Shown: positions 36,434 through 48,157 of the stretch, in pieces
Numbering within the stretch: position 1 is the stretch's first letter
How the letters are laid out: every line of letters starts with the position of its first letter
From: Limonium bicolor
Taxonomy: Eukaryota; Streptophyta; Magnoliopsida; Caryophyllales; Plumbaginaceae
DNA: 64,000 nt
Direction: 5' to 3'
Assembly: GCA_023374045.1 (NCBI GenBank)
Contig: CM041778.1
Span: 365,898,831-365,962,830, forward strand
Program-made: the position numbers and the translations under genes
Notes under the pieces: model-generated
What the model saw: the letters and a program-made list of their open reading frames with translations, nothing else
The model's database searches: none
Told to the model about the DNA's origin: nothing

Positions 36434-37732
36434 CTAGACCTGGCAATTTGGGTCAATGGGTTAACCCTAACCCTAACCCATTTAAAATATCAGCCCAGCC
36501 CAACCCAAAAATGGATGGGTTCGAGAATCATGACTAACCCAACCCGCTTAAAATCATTCAACCCTAACCCAACCCACCCAACCCATTTTTAAGCATACAA
36601 TAATTTAGATGGATTAGGAGTAGAAATTAATTCAAAAATCCAAAAAACATCGAGTGCGAGCTGACACACAAATTAGGATGGAATAAAAGGAAGAGAAGTA
36701 ATCTTGCTTGATCAACCCAACTTTAAACTAATTTCATGTTATGCGAAGAATCTAGAGTGCTGCGGGGAGGCTTATGTGTACAAATGGTTCTTCGAACTTG
36801 GAAATTTCCATGAAAAGAATAAGTCGTACTTTATCCTTAAGTTTATTTTTATCATCTGAGCCTAGAGCTCTACCTTTGTTGGGGAGGAAACCTATATAGA
36901 TATGCACATGATCCTAGTGCCATTAATAAAAAAGGGAACAAAAATGAAAATCTTCATTAGAGAAATACACTAAAGATAAATCTTCTAAAGTTAGAAATAA
37001 TTTAAAAACTGAGTGCTCAAAGCCTTTAAAAACCGAGTGCTCATGCTTGATAAAAGTACAATCACAATCACTTAATTGTTACCCATAGTTGAGGAACTTT
37101 TATGCAGCAAGCTATCCGCACTTCTGGCTTCAGAATTCACTAAGAGACCTATAATCAAGATCCTACTTACAAAAAATATATATAGCCTATTTTTTTCACC
37201 ATTCTAGATAATCTAAACATACCTTTGTTCTCAAGAACGTAATGGCAGTGAGAATAAGAAAAACAAACCTTGGGCAGAGATGAAGAGCGACATAGACATT
37301 AACAACGGCGTTGAGAATAAAGATGGATATGAGTCTGCAAGATGAGAGCATTAGGGTTTTCAACATTATGTTAAGGTCTGGTTGGGCCTTTTGTTTGATA
37401 TGGAGCTGGTTGAGCCATCTCTTAGTTAAGATTGTGTGATATTATTAAAGGTTGGATAGTCCAACTACACTTGAGCTTAAGACTAAGGTGTAATTTGATC
37501 TGAAAATAATATATATACATATATGTGAATTACTATTTTTATTTTTTATTATTAACAAATATATTTTTGGGTTTTGGGTTGGGTCATGGGTTTAGATCTT
37601 TACCCTAACCCAACCCATAAAATTAGCCTATTACCCTAACCCAACCCTAAAAATAAATGGGTCAATAATCATGACCCTAACCCGCAAAAGTATGGGTTGG
37701 GTTTTGGGTTGGCTCAAAATTACAAGTGTTTC
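36434..37732. mobile_element. hAT-like non-autonomous element rich in AACCC words
   Basis: Left end TAGACCTGGCAATTTGGGTC and right end GGTTGGCTCAAAATTACAAG are imperfect inverted repeats. Blocks of CCCTAACCCAACCC text lie just inside both ends (36460-36600 and 37560-37720). The 1.3-kb length and termini fit a plant hAT MITE. No exact 8-bp duplication was found. The interior (36600-37540) holds no recognised gene. Confidence 0.55.
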
Positions 37733-38140
37733 CACTCTTTATTTTTTATTTCGAAAAGGTGCATAGATTAAAAAAAAGGTGCATAAAGAAGAGAATACAA
37801 ACCTAGTGTCATATAATCAACCACTTATATCAGACCCCTACCATACAAGATAATATATAAAATTACCACTGACGGTATTCCAAAACGAGGTACAAGAACT
37901 TCGCCCACCTGATATACATGATATACTCCATCTAGCATACACTACCAGTGACATGTGAGACAGAGTCTCTTGAAGCATGTCTAGCTTTTCCAATATCTTA
38001 ATCTAACTTTTACATGGTAATCTCCACTTGAGCTTATAATTGAGCACGACGAAAACAATAAGACAATAATGAAGATGCATGAACACAGCAACCAACAGAA
38101 CCTACATCTAGAAATTAGCTTAGCAACAAAAGAGTGCAGC

Positions 38141-38501
38141 TGACACTAGTAAAAATCAAATTTTTAGTTACAAAGGTTCTTGCAATGATTTAATATTGTT
38201 ATCATAGTTGTTATCAGTGACAAGAATTTCGTTACCAAAGATAGTACTAGAGAATTTAAAAAAATTGAGACTACGGTAATGATATACTTGTTACAAAATC
38301 ATACCTTTAGTAACGATATAACTTTTAGTAACGAATAAAAGTCGTTACAATAAATAAATTGGTCTTTGGTTACGCTATATATAACGTGTAACGACATGTA
38401 ACGACTTTTATTATTACAATAAATTAAATTAGTAACGATTTTAATTTTTGGTAACGATTTTTTGTTATTATATACCAAAAATCTATATTTTAGTAGTGTG
38501 A
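38141..38501. mobile_element. CACTA MITE with TGA target duplication
   Basis: The element 38144-38498 (355 bp) starts CACTAGTAAAAATC and ends CTATATTTTAGTAGTG. Flanking triplets TGA at 38141-38143 and 38499-38501 are identical. The interior is filled with TAACGA and GTTAC words (for example AAAAGTCGTTAC), the subterminal repeats expected for transposase binding. Too short to encode anything. Confidence 0.88.
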
Positions 38502-38544
38502 ATTAACAAAAAGGACACAAGACTACACCATCTAGAGACAAAAC

Positions 38545-39800
38545 CTAGGCTGCAAGACTCGCACTCATGCTCAAACAGCCTGTCACCTTTTCGATCATCC
38601 ATCTTGGCGATCCTGGGACTTTGCCCAGCATCACCTTTGTGGCAGTCCTCATTCCTGTCCCGGTTGTACCAATATTGCCTGAAGGTCTGGTAACTTGAAC
38701 TTTCTTCTCCTTACGTCTTGCCAAAGTCCCTTTGCGCCATTGGTTCTTGAGGAGGGTAGCCACATGCAACTTCTTCTCCAGCCTGCTATCCTTTTCAGTA
38801 TGAATGGAGGATGTCCAACCTTTCGATGATTGAATTTTTCAGCTTCAAGATAAGCATGCTCTTGGATCCTCCACATGTCAATTTTATAGGTTCCGACTTT
38901 GACTTGATCCAACAGAAGCCACTCGCCCACTCCTCCCTTAGATCCCAACACCTAGGGGTGTTCATAACCGGTTAATCGACTTTTTGGTTAACCGGAAACC
39001 GGTTAACCGGATTATTGGTTAGTCAAATTTGATAACCGTAATCAGTTCATTTAGAAGCGGTTAACCGGGACCGGTTAACCGTCGGTTTCGGACGGTTTTA
39101 CCGGTTTAGCGGTTAACCGAAATGATATAGATTTATGTGTTTTTTTCTTATAATTTAGTAAACAATGTGCGGTTTTTCCGGTTTTGATGCGATAATAAAC
39201 CGGTTAACCACCTATTTTGATAAGATTTTATTAATTTTGGTATAATTCTAACCATTAACTCTATAATTGTATATTTATTTTTGGTAATCTAATAATTAAT
39301 CATATAGTTTTATACTTATACTAAAAAATTAAAAAAATTAATAAATTAAATGCTTAAACGGTTTTTTCAGTTAACCGGATTCATCAAAATCAATAACCGT
39401 AACCGGAACCGGGAAATTAAACGGTTCGGTTAACCGAACCGGCAAACGACTTCAGTTAACCGGATTTCTGGTTTCGGTTTCATCGATTCCGGTTTGGCAG
39501 TTTCGGTTTTTCATAAACACCCCTACCAACACCCCACCTTTATACGCTTCGGCAACCGACCGTTCATTTGCACCATACCCTTTTGATAGAATATGTCAGG
39601 ACAAACAGGAATCATCCACTCCACAAATTCCTAGAAACCAGAGGTTGGACAGCATACTATAACACCGACAAATTTTGAAAGTAAAGAGAAGAACGGGCTG
39701 ACTTCTCTCGACATCGGTATCATCAGAGCACACCTCAGCCGTCACATCTCCTCCCTTTCAGATTCTATCGCGGCCAGAGGCGGAACGAGATAGGATAGGG
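38545..39800 (-). pseudogene. Unrecognised gene relic split by an hAT MITE
   Basis: Minus-strand coding-like sequence runs from about 39640 to 38545. It includes PVCPDIFYQKGMVQMNG-like sequence right of the MITE, then GEWLLLDQVKVGTYKIDMW and QWRKGTLARRKEKKVQVTRP left of it. One frameshift (near 38770-38800) and the hAT insertion at 38953-39525 interrupt it. The composition is protein-like and basic, but I cannot name the family. It could be an exon of a captured or truncated gene. Presumed non-functional. Confidence 0.4.
38945..39533. mobile_element. hAT MITE with 8-bp target duplication CCAACACC
   Basis: The element 38953-39525 (573 bp) begins TAGGGGTGTTCATAACCGG and ends with the inverse (TCATAAACACCCCTA). 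Identical 8-bp repeats CCAACACC lie at 38945-38952 and 39526-39533, the hAT signature. The interior consists of repeated GGTTAACCGG words. It is inserted in the unrecognised gene relic. Confidence 0.93.
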
Positions 39801-39801
39801 G

Positions 39802-40104
39802 TAGGATTGGCAATTTTAACACGACCCGTTTGACTAACACAAACCCGACACCAAGTTAGCGGATTTGGGTTTTTAAATATGACACAACTAAATAAATGGG
39901 TCAATCCGAACATGACTCGTTTAATAACCGTGTCGGGTTTGGGTTTAAGATATGTAACCTGCTAACCCGGTTAATTAATTTAATTAAATAAAAAAATATT
40001 ATAAATTATAGATTATTTATTTTATTATCAAATTTTAATATAAATAAGATATATAAATATTTGAAAAACCTCAAACCTAAGTATGTTAATTAAACATCAA
40101 GTTA
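39802..40104. mobile_element. Left part of an hAT-like MITE, cut by the LARD insertion
   Basis: It starts TAGGATTGGCAATTTTAACA and continues with ACGACCCGTTTGAC and GTGTCGGGTTTGGG words, as in plant hAT MITEs. The right end is missing because sequence changes to the LARD-like LTR at about 40105. The other half should lie beyond the nested stack, outside this window. Confidence 0.5.
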
Positions 40105-40927
40105 TGATGTAATAAGGATAAAACATGCCTTAGGAAGGTTGGTAGACAATCTAAGCCAAAGAAAACACAAGGAAACGCCATAAGAGCAATTTAAGCAAAA
40201 ACATGCTTTAAGCTTTGAGTGACTTTGATTAGCACCCAAATATCATTCTAAGACCTTATTAACATCCTAATGGACATGTTAAATCAATTACCAAAGAAAA
40301 CCAAGCTCAAAAACAAGTTTAAACACAAATTGTGCTTTAAGGACTCTTAAAGCACATTTTTGAAAAATTGTCTTAGAAGAAGGTTTTGAGTGGATAAATG
40401 CCCATGATTACACCTTAATCAACATGTGTACTAATTAGTATCACATTAGGAAGCCTAAATCAATGAAAAGACAAAATTTTCATAAATTTGTGCACTAATT
40501 ATGAATAGTACCCAGATAGTGCCCAAAATAAGTCAAATGACTTTCTTAAGTGGTCAATGGTCAAAAAACACCTAAATATCTAAGTGAATGAGAGGGGGGA
40601 CGGTTTTAAGGTGATGAGTCACCTTAGGATTCAACAAAATAAGAAAAGGAAGAGAAAGTAAGTGGAAAAGACTATTTACCTTTATTATGCAAATATCTTC
40701 TTTAAGCCTCTTCTCTCTCCTCTCTTCTTCATTTCACTTCTTCCCCACCGATTTTTATTCTTCTTCCCTACTCCAAAACCGTGAGTTTCAGCCTCCATAC
40801 CCCTCCACCTTCATTTGCTCACCAAATATACAATATTGCTCCAAATAAAAAACTAAGCTTAGATTATTCTTAGTTGGAGCAAGGCCTTCCTTTCTATATT
40901 TTCAAATCCTTCAAAGCTCAAGTTTTA

Positions 40928-41655
40928 TGCCATGGAGATCGGAAGTTCACCGTCGCAAAGACTTATATTGACGGTCACGTGAAGAAATGGTTGAGGACAA
41001 AACTTGATCATGATCGCGCGAATGGCTTGCCTGTCATGAGTACTTGGGGTGAACTCAAGGAGGCCCTCAAGGCTCAATTCTTTCCACAAGATACTGACTG
41101 GCGAGCTCGAAACCGTCTTATGGCTCTAACGCAGACGGGGTCCATTCGTGACTATATTGCGGAGTTCAACTCAATTATGAGCGACTTACCCGATATGCAC
41201 GAGAAATGTAGGGTCTATCATTTCCAACGAGGACTGAAGTTGTGGGTCCAGAATGAACTCCGAAGAAAGTCGGTGACCACAGTCCAGCAAGCTATCCTGG
41301 CTGCGGAGGGATTGAACGATTTTAGGGTGGAGTCACCTGCTAGCAAGGTGAATGTGCCTAGCCAGAAGGATGGCCCCGCCAAGCCAGGAAGGAAGCGGAA
41401 GCGAAAGAACTTTGGGAAGAAGTCCTCTGAAGAAGTGGGTAACTCCTACACTCGTGGTCTATATTCCCTTTGTTTCTTGTCTTCCTATTCCTCTTGTATC
41501 TAATGTTGCTCCTTCCCCTCTGCGTGAAACCAGGTTGCCTCGAACCCTAGCCCCTCTGGGGTGAAGGCCCCCAAGCCGAAAGGGAAAAAAGGGAAGAATA
41601 GCTTGTTTCTTCTGTGGTGGAAACCATTATGCGACCGTGTGCCCGAAAAAGGCGA
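40928..41655 (+). pseudogene. gag of the chromovirus, 5'-truncated
   Basis: Capsid-like sequence begins at about 40930 in phase with LTR-derived codons upstream. The recognisable core is GELKEALKAQFFPQDT, then RNRLMALTQTGSIRDYIAEF and FQRGLKLWVQNELRR, the retrotransposon gag domain. A basic stretch (KPGRKRKRKNFGKK) follows, a stop at 41501-41503, and a CCHC-type zinc knuckle in another frame at about 41604-41642 (CFFCGGNHYATVC). Gag forms the virus-like particle and binds RNA. The missing N-terminal half and frame changes make it non-functional. Confidence 0.8.
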
Positions 41656-44600
41656 GTGTAGCTGCGGCCACACTCTCTGGCCCATTGGTTGAGGGAGTTC
41701 AGATGGAGCTACAACAGAAGTCAACTGATTTGATGCCCATGAAATTCGCGGGGTCGATTTTGGCTCCGTCGAAGGTATGTGGCTTAGAGCTTCCTGCTTC
41801 TAGCCTACATCCTCGTTTGCTCTACATTTCTGTGAGGGTTAACCGAAAGCATTTTATTACTGCTATGGTTGACACAGGAGCCACCGAGAACTATCTAGAT
41901 CTCGGCGCCTGCAAGGCGCTGGGACTTTTGCTGACCCCAAACCAGTCTGCAGCAACATCGGCAAATCGTGGAGTAATGGTTGTTCACGGTAGCTGCAGAG
42001 TGTACATAGAAGTGGGAAAATGGTTCGGGGATCAGACTTTTGACGTGATGGATATGCCCGACTTCCCAATGATTTTGGGAAGCCCATTCATAGATGCGGC
42101 CAAGGCCGAGCCGAGGGTGCACCCCCGAGGCATTTTGGTGGCTGATGAGCGTTGCCCTTGTTTTGTGGATGCTGTCCCAGCTGTGAGTACTCCCTCACGA
42201 AGCTGCCCAAAGGTTTTGGGGACTTGCCCAGTTCCGGAGCTAAAGATAGAAGGTGTTTGGCGATTCTCGCCGTGGTGCGGCAGGAGAAACCTTCAGTTGC
42301 GGAAGTCATTCCAGCAGAAATGCAGGACTTGCTCTCTGAGAATGTGGACTTGATGCCCCCAGAGTTGCCTCCGGGACTACCCCCACGACGTCCCATCGAC
42401 CATCGCATCGAGCTGGTTCCTGGTGCAGTGCCCCCTGCCCAGGCTCCTTACCGTATGTCGCCGATGGAGCTGAATGAATTGAGAACTCAGTTGACTGAGC
42501 TTCTGGAAACGGGGAAGATACGTCCATCTCGAGCACCTTATGGAGCGCCAGTCCTGTTCCAGAGGAAAGCAGATGGGTCTCTGCGGCTGTGCATTGACTA
42601 TCGGGCACTGAATAAGGTGACGGTGAAGAACAAGTACCCGATTCCTCGTCAGGATGACCTGTTCGACCGTCTCTCGAAGGCCACATTCTTCACCAAGCTG
42701 GATTTACGCTCGGGCTACTGGCAGGTCCGGATAGCGGAAGGAGATGAGGGAAAAACAACTTGTGTAACTCGTTATGGTTCCTTTGAATTTTTAGTGATGC
42801 CTTTCGGGTTATGTAACGCTCCGGCAACTTTTTGTAATCTAATGAATGATGTTTTATTCGGGTATATCGATGATTTTGTGGTTGTCTATCTTGATGATAT
42901 TGTTATATATAGCAATACGCTCCATGACCATTTGCGCCAGGTGAAATTGGTGTTTGATAGACTTCGTGAGCATCAACTTTTTATTAAGAAGGAAAAGTGC
43001 TCCTTTGCCCAGCAGAGTATCACTTTTCTCGGTCATGTTGTCTCCAAAGGGGCCATCTGCATGGACCCCTCTAAAGTTTCGACTATCCTGGATTGGCCCG
43101 CACCCAAGGACGTCTCTGAGTTACGTTCTTTCCTTGGACTAGCGAACTATTATCGTCGGTTCATCGAGGGCTACGCTAACAAGGCGGCGCCCTTGAGTGA
43201 TTTGTAAAGAAGGAAAAATCATGGGTATGGTCGAAGGAGCAGCAAGATGCGTTTGAACGGTTAAAGAGGACTATCTCTTCTGAGCCGGTGTTGAAGCTCC
43301 CGGAGTTTGACAAACCTTTTGAGGTGCACACTGACGCTTCCGGCAGAGCGATTGGTGGGGTCTTGGTTCAAGATGGGCACCGTGCGCGTTTGAGAGTCGT
43401 AAGCTAAAAGATCCTGAAACGCGCTACTCAGCTCATGAACAAGAGATGTTGGCAGTAGTTCATTGCCTCGCGATTGGAGGCATTATCTGCTGGGAACTAA
43501 GTTCGTCGTAGTAACGGACAATGTAGCCAACACATATTTTACGACCCAAAAGAAGCTATCACCCAAGCAGGCTCGTTGGCAAGAATTCCTTGGGGAATTC
43601 GACTTTGAATGGATTCATAGACCGGGATCGCACAATGTTGTCCCTGATGCCTTGAGTCGGCGGTGCCTTGCGGTGATCCAGTCAGTGTCTCGAGCTGAAA
43701 CTGACTTAGCAGGTCGAATCCGTGAAGCAGCTAAGACTGATCCTTCATACCAGCAAATCTGTGATAAGGTGCGGTTGGGGAAGTCCAAGCGTTTCCACCT
43801 GCTTGACGATATGTTGGTCGATGAGCAGAGATGCGTGGTGGTCCCTGCTGGAAGAATCCGCATAGAATTATTGCGAGAATTCCATGATGCAAAATGGGCT
43901 GGCCATGCAGGAACAAAACGAACCTTGGCATTGATCAAACGAAGCTTCTATTGGCCAAGGATGATGGTTGATGTGGAGGACTACGTAAGGTCTTGTTTGG
44001 TATGTCAACAGGACAAGGTTGAAAGGAAGAAGACGGCGGGACTCCTCAACCCGCTGCCCGTTCCAAACAACCCATGGGAGTCGATTTCTATGGATTTCGT
44101 CTCAGGTTTCCCTTCGGTGGAGGGGAAAACTTCTGTCCTTGTTGTTGTGGACCGGTTCTCCAAGTATGCTGTGTTTATACCAGCACCCTCGAACTGCCCT
44201 GCTGACTTAACAGCAAGGTTGTTCCATGCCCACGTCGTTAAGTACTTTGGACTCCCCCGTGATGTGATAAGTGATCGCGATACGAGATTCACGGGACGGT
44301 TTTGGGTGACGCTGTTCGGCCTCATGGGCTCTGAGCTGAAGTTCTCTACTGCGAATCATCCACAGACGGATGGCCAAACTGAGAGGGTGAATGCACTCTT
44401 GGAGGAATACCTGAGGCATTATGTCGTAGGTTCCCAAAAGAACTGGATTCATTTGCTTGATACCGCGCAAATGTGCTATAACCTGCACAAAAGTTCGGCT
44501 ACTGAGCGAAGCCCCTTTGAGTTGGTCATGGGTTGGCAGCCCTTGACCCCGGCCGAAGTTGCGAAGCAGGCGGCCACGGGTGAATGTCCGGCGGCCTACC

Positions 44601-45169
44601 GGTTCGTACACGATCGTCAAGCGATGTTTAAGGCAGCAAGAGAAAGCTTGGAGCTAGCTAGGAACCGAATGAAGAGGTTTGCGGACCAAAAGCGGCGTCC
44701 CCTTGAGTTCAAAGTTGGTGACAAAGTGATGCTGAAATTGACGCCTCAGATTCTGAAGCAGATCAAGCGACCTAGGCACAGGGGTTTGGTCCAGCGCTTT
44801 GATGGACCATTCGAGGTGATCCGCCGAGTGGGTAACTCCGCCTATCGGTTAGAACTCCCCGAACGACTGAAAGCTCACCCGACTTTCCATGTGAGTTACC
44901 TGAAGCCATTCGTTGCGGATGTCGAAAAGGTCCATGTGGAAAGAGCTAGAGCCCCACCTGCCGTGGTGATGGAATACACGAAGGACGTAGATGAAATCCT
45001 TGATCATCGGATGCGGGGATGGAGATCGAATCGTTCAACGGAGTTCCTGGTCCATTGGAAGGGCGAAGCTAGGGAAGATGCAACTTGGGAAAAGCAGAAA
45101 GACTTGTGGCAATTTCAGGATAAGATAAAAATGTACCTAGACGCTTTGCCGGGGACGGCAAAGGAATAG
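41637..45169 (+). pseudogene. pol of the chromovirus (PR-RT-RNaseH-INT-chromodomain), frameshifted
   Basis: Protease: 41780-42150 with active-site VDTGATENYL. Reverse transcriptase: 42400-43100 with [17 protein letters not shown], the catalytic YLDD box ([13 protein letters not shown]) and [12 protein letters not shown] stop at 43205-43207 and a further break near 43405-43460 split RNase H (EVHTDASGRAIGG; then TDNVANTYF). Integrase: zinc finger with HDAKWAGHAG and CLVCQQ, then DDE residues in SMDFVSGFP, VISDRDTRF and GQTERVNALLEEY. The C-terminal chromodomain spans about 44960-45140 (VDEILDHRMRG; FLVHWKGEAREDATWE), which in chromoviruses steers integration to particular chromatin. At least three frame breaks make this copy defective. 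Confidence 0.93.
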
Positions 45170-45181
45170 GTGGGGGTGGTT

Positions 45182-46138
45182 TGTCATGCCCCATTTTGTA
45201 AAGTAGCTTGAGTTGGGGGTCATTTGTACTCGATGTAATGATACCGAATGTAATCAAGTTACTTAATGAATAAAAGAAGTAGCCACATTCTATTCAGCTG
45301 TCCCAATGTTGCAATGACTTCAGTCACCCATGTATTACGCCTTTGGGTTCTCTTGCAGGTATGCTGAGGACGAGGGGCTCTTGTCGGACGAAGCATTTCA
45401 GCAAAGACCTAGACCCAGGCCGTAAGGCTTGGGGCTAGGAGCACTTGTCAATAGCCTGTGGCGTTAACGACGGATATTGCGATCGTGAGGGGGAGCTGAC
45501 AAGTTGCATGGCATCTTGTCGGCGCCCTGTCCCTTATACTTATGGTGCGATTGGCGACGCGCCTAAGAGACCCGATATAGGGTTAAGACAGGGACGGTTT
45601 GGATTAGGGAGGAGACGAGTGTTCAACGTTGCCCACGTTGGAACGCTCCACTGACGGTCCGGGGTTCCCCCTTTGTGGCAGGCTTTGTGTCAGCTCACTC
45701 CTTGGAGTTTGAGTTACCACGGATCTGGCTTGGTGCTAGATTCTAGTGTTGGATGGCTGCTTGGGAGTTGATGCCTCTGGACCTGGGCCTGGGTCCTAGG
45801 GACGGTGTTGATTAACAATCGGGACCCAGCCCCACTAGTCCCGAAGTCTAGTGTCGGGATAAGTGAGTCGGTGTTGAGAGCTCGTCGTTGGGTGGTTAAA
45901 GTCCACTCCTAGTCCCTGTCTGGCTATGGTGGTGGCTGTCTTGAGGCACGGGCCTTGCCCTGCCCGGGATAGGCATTGATAAGGCTGGTCGGGCCTTGCC
46001 CGACGCCGGTGATGTTAACCTTGTCAACTTACATGCTTGCTTGCTTGTGTTCTTGTGAATGCTTGTCTGTGTGCTTGCGTGTTTGTGTGATCAGTGGAAT
46101 GTTTGTCTTGTGATGTCTTGTCGTGAGAAAATTTTCCA
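45182..46138 (+). mobile_element. 3' LTR of the chromovirus
   Basis: It begins TGTCATGCCCC directly after the polypurine tract and ends AAAATTTTCCA before the TTTTA repeat. It shares blocks with the solo LTR at 14126-15672, including GGCTGGTCGGGCC, CGACGCCGGT and a small GTCGGGC/GCCCGAC hairpin. No 5' partner exists in the window, so insertion age cannot be estimated from LTR divergence. Confidence 0.8.
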
Positions 46139-47971
46139 TTTTAAAGGTTGCGCATTACAATTTTGGTATCCATTGAAGGGGGAAAATCAAGTTTGAAGAG
46201 ATCCTTTGCTTCTTCATTTATTCAAGGTAAGGAAAGTGAAAGAAAAATCAACTTTCCACCATTTTTCATATATGGCCGAAATTTCCTCTTAAGATGGCTT
46301 GTTTTTACTCCTTGTTCTAGCCTTGATTTACTCTTAAAAATTCTAGAGGAGGTCTTGCCTTGCTTCATTATCAAAGCCCATTCCAAATTCCAAAGGTAAT
46401 CATCCATTTAGTGCTTTAAAGCAATTCTTGTAAACCTAGGAATGATTTCTATGAGTCTAGGCATGTTCCTAAGTACTCGTTACATTACTTGAATGTTGAT
46501 TAGAAGATTTGAAATGGAACTAAAGGTCCTTGCCGAAATTCAATCAAGAAAACCAAAGGAGGAAAGTAAGAGAAGCTTGAGAAAAATAAGGTAAATTGCT
46601 TACCTAATGGTGGTTTAAGGTTTTAAGGGATGAGGTTTAGACAAATGCTAAATGTAGCTTAGATCTTACATTATGTAATGGGTTATATAACCTAGGAAAA
46701 AGGAATTTAAACAAGCTTGTGAACTTGTGATTAAGGAGCCAATGGAAATGAGTTAGTAAGATAAGTATAAGGTGAGTTATGAGAACACTTATATTGCTAT
46801 GGAGCATTGTTGTGTGTATTTGCAGGTTGAAAGCTTTTATATGTGGGAAATTCAGTGTTTAAGTTTAAGTCATTTAAGGGCCTAAGAGCCATGTCATTTA
46901 AGAGCCTTAGTGCTATGCAATTTAAGATTATTGCACTATATTGGGTTTGTTATGAATGGTTTGAATTGGGTGAGGAATATGACGAGGATAAAGATTTAAT
47001 ATGATTGTGTTGATTAGTGGGGAAAAACTATGCATATGGGCATGATAATATACTAGAAGAGCTATGGTGAAATTTGAGTAGAAAACAAAGTGTTTAAGTG
47101 GTTGTTGTGAATTAATATGACCTAGGATTTACTAGGAGTCATCAAAAGAAATTTGAGGGGAAATGAGTTAACAAAGGTGTTCTTGAGGATTAGAATGACC
47201 TAGAGTTGTCTAGGAGGAATTAGAGGTTAGGTGGGTGAATTAAACACACCAAGATCAAGGTATTAGGAATGCTAAGACTTGTACAAAGTCTATGGGAAAT
47301 GATGAATAAAGTCTTGTGATGATTTAGGCATGATCTAGTTTGCATAACCTTAATGGTAATGGATGGACTTGGGATATGGAGGTGAAAAACTATAAGAGAA
47401 TGTAGTAAGTTGTCAAGGGGATGACTAGGAATGTATAAGAGTGTATGATCATGAGAATGGAGAGTAAATTGAGTAAAGGATATGGAAATGTCTAAGGAGG
47501 GTGTAGCATGGTCAAGGTAAATGAAGAACAAGATGTTAAGAGGATGGAAAGAAATGTATAGGTATGTTCAAGTTTAGGAGTGATGAGTAACAAATGGAAA
47601 TGAGAGAAAATTGTGCATGGAGATGCAAGATAACCTTGGGAAGTTTAGCAAAGGAAAGATGGATGAAAAATGATGTTTGAGGAGTAGTTATATTGGTTGA
47701 AAGGAAACACTTTCGTTAGTTGAAGTTTTAGGCAAAATTTACATGTTGGAAGTGTAAGGAATTAAGTTATAAAGTGTTAAGAATTTAGTAAGAACTTGGG
47801 TAAATGATCAAGGAATTTGAAGGTGAGTTGACCAATGAGTTAGGAGGATTTTAAGTGCTAAAATGGTGTTAGAACATGTGTGAATACATGGGGAATGGTT
47901 AGAAGAAGATTGGACAAAAGAACAAGTGGAGAATGAAGTTCAAAACTGTAAAATTTAACAGTTTAAAGTGT
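46139..47971 (+). other. Second part of the LARD-like 5' LTR, no gene
   Basis: Continuation of the LARD-like LTR right of the chromovirus. It holds splice-donor-like AAGGTAA words at about 46225, 46393 and 46589, and long A/G-rich stretches (GGAATTTGAAGGTGAG). No coding domain seen. Confidence 0.6.
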
Positions 47972-48157
47972 GGTTCGGGACTTGGTCCTTGGATACAGTC
48001 CCGGACCAGCACTAAAAACCTGCCGAGAATCACCCCCAGAACTGGTCCGGGACCTTGGGTAAGTACCAAGTCCCGGACCATAGCTAAAAATCAGCCGAGA
48101 GTCACAACAGGTATTGGTCCGGGACTACAGAGTCGGACCATGTCCCGGACCAGGCTA
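47972..48157 (+). repeat. 72-bp tandem repeat with GGTCCSGGACC palindromes (LARD LTR)
   Basis: Units start at 47972, 48044 and 48116, an exact 72-bp period. Each unit is a 36-bp imperfect palindrome (GGTCCGGGAC....GTCCCGGACC) followed by a 36-bp spacer containing GCCGAGARTCAC. The third unit is partial. The same period and palindrome occur at 52520-52774 in another LTR, where the spacer reads in the opposite orientation. Confidence 0.93.

Larger units (their letters stand above)
40923..46143 (+). mobile_element. Chromovirus (Ty3/gypsy) lacking its 5' LTR, TSD TTTTA
   Basis: The insert 40928-46138 starts inside gag (TGCCATGG), has gag-pol order GAG-PR-RT-RNaseH-INT-chromodomain, a polypurine tract (AGGTGGGGGTGGT, 45168-45180) and a 957-bp 3' LTR (45182-46138, TGTCATGCC to TTTTCCA). 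Identical TTTTA repeats flank it (40923-40927, 46139-46143) and LARD LTR sequence lies on both sides. The gag and integrase text (TGSIRDYIAEF; SMDFVSGFPSVEG) is closest to the Galadriel-type chromoviruses I know. The 5' LTR and first part of gag are missing. Confidence 0.75.

Noticed and set aside
36455..37690. CCCTAACCC runs resembling telomere repeats
   Set aside because: The plant telomere unit is CCCTAAA; these are degenerate AACCC words at both ends of an hAT-like element.
41439..41533. Possible 95-nt intron in chromovirus gag (GTAACT donor, CTAAT branch, T/C tract, CCAG acceptor)
   Set aside because: Splicing it out leads straight to a TAG and does not bring the zinc knuckle into frame; the region is simply degenerate or the frame breaks lie elsewhere.
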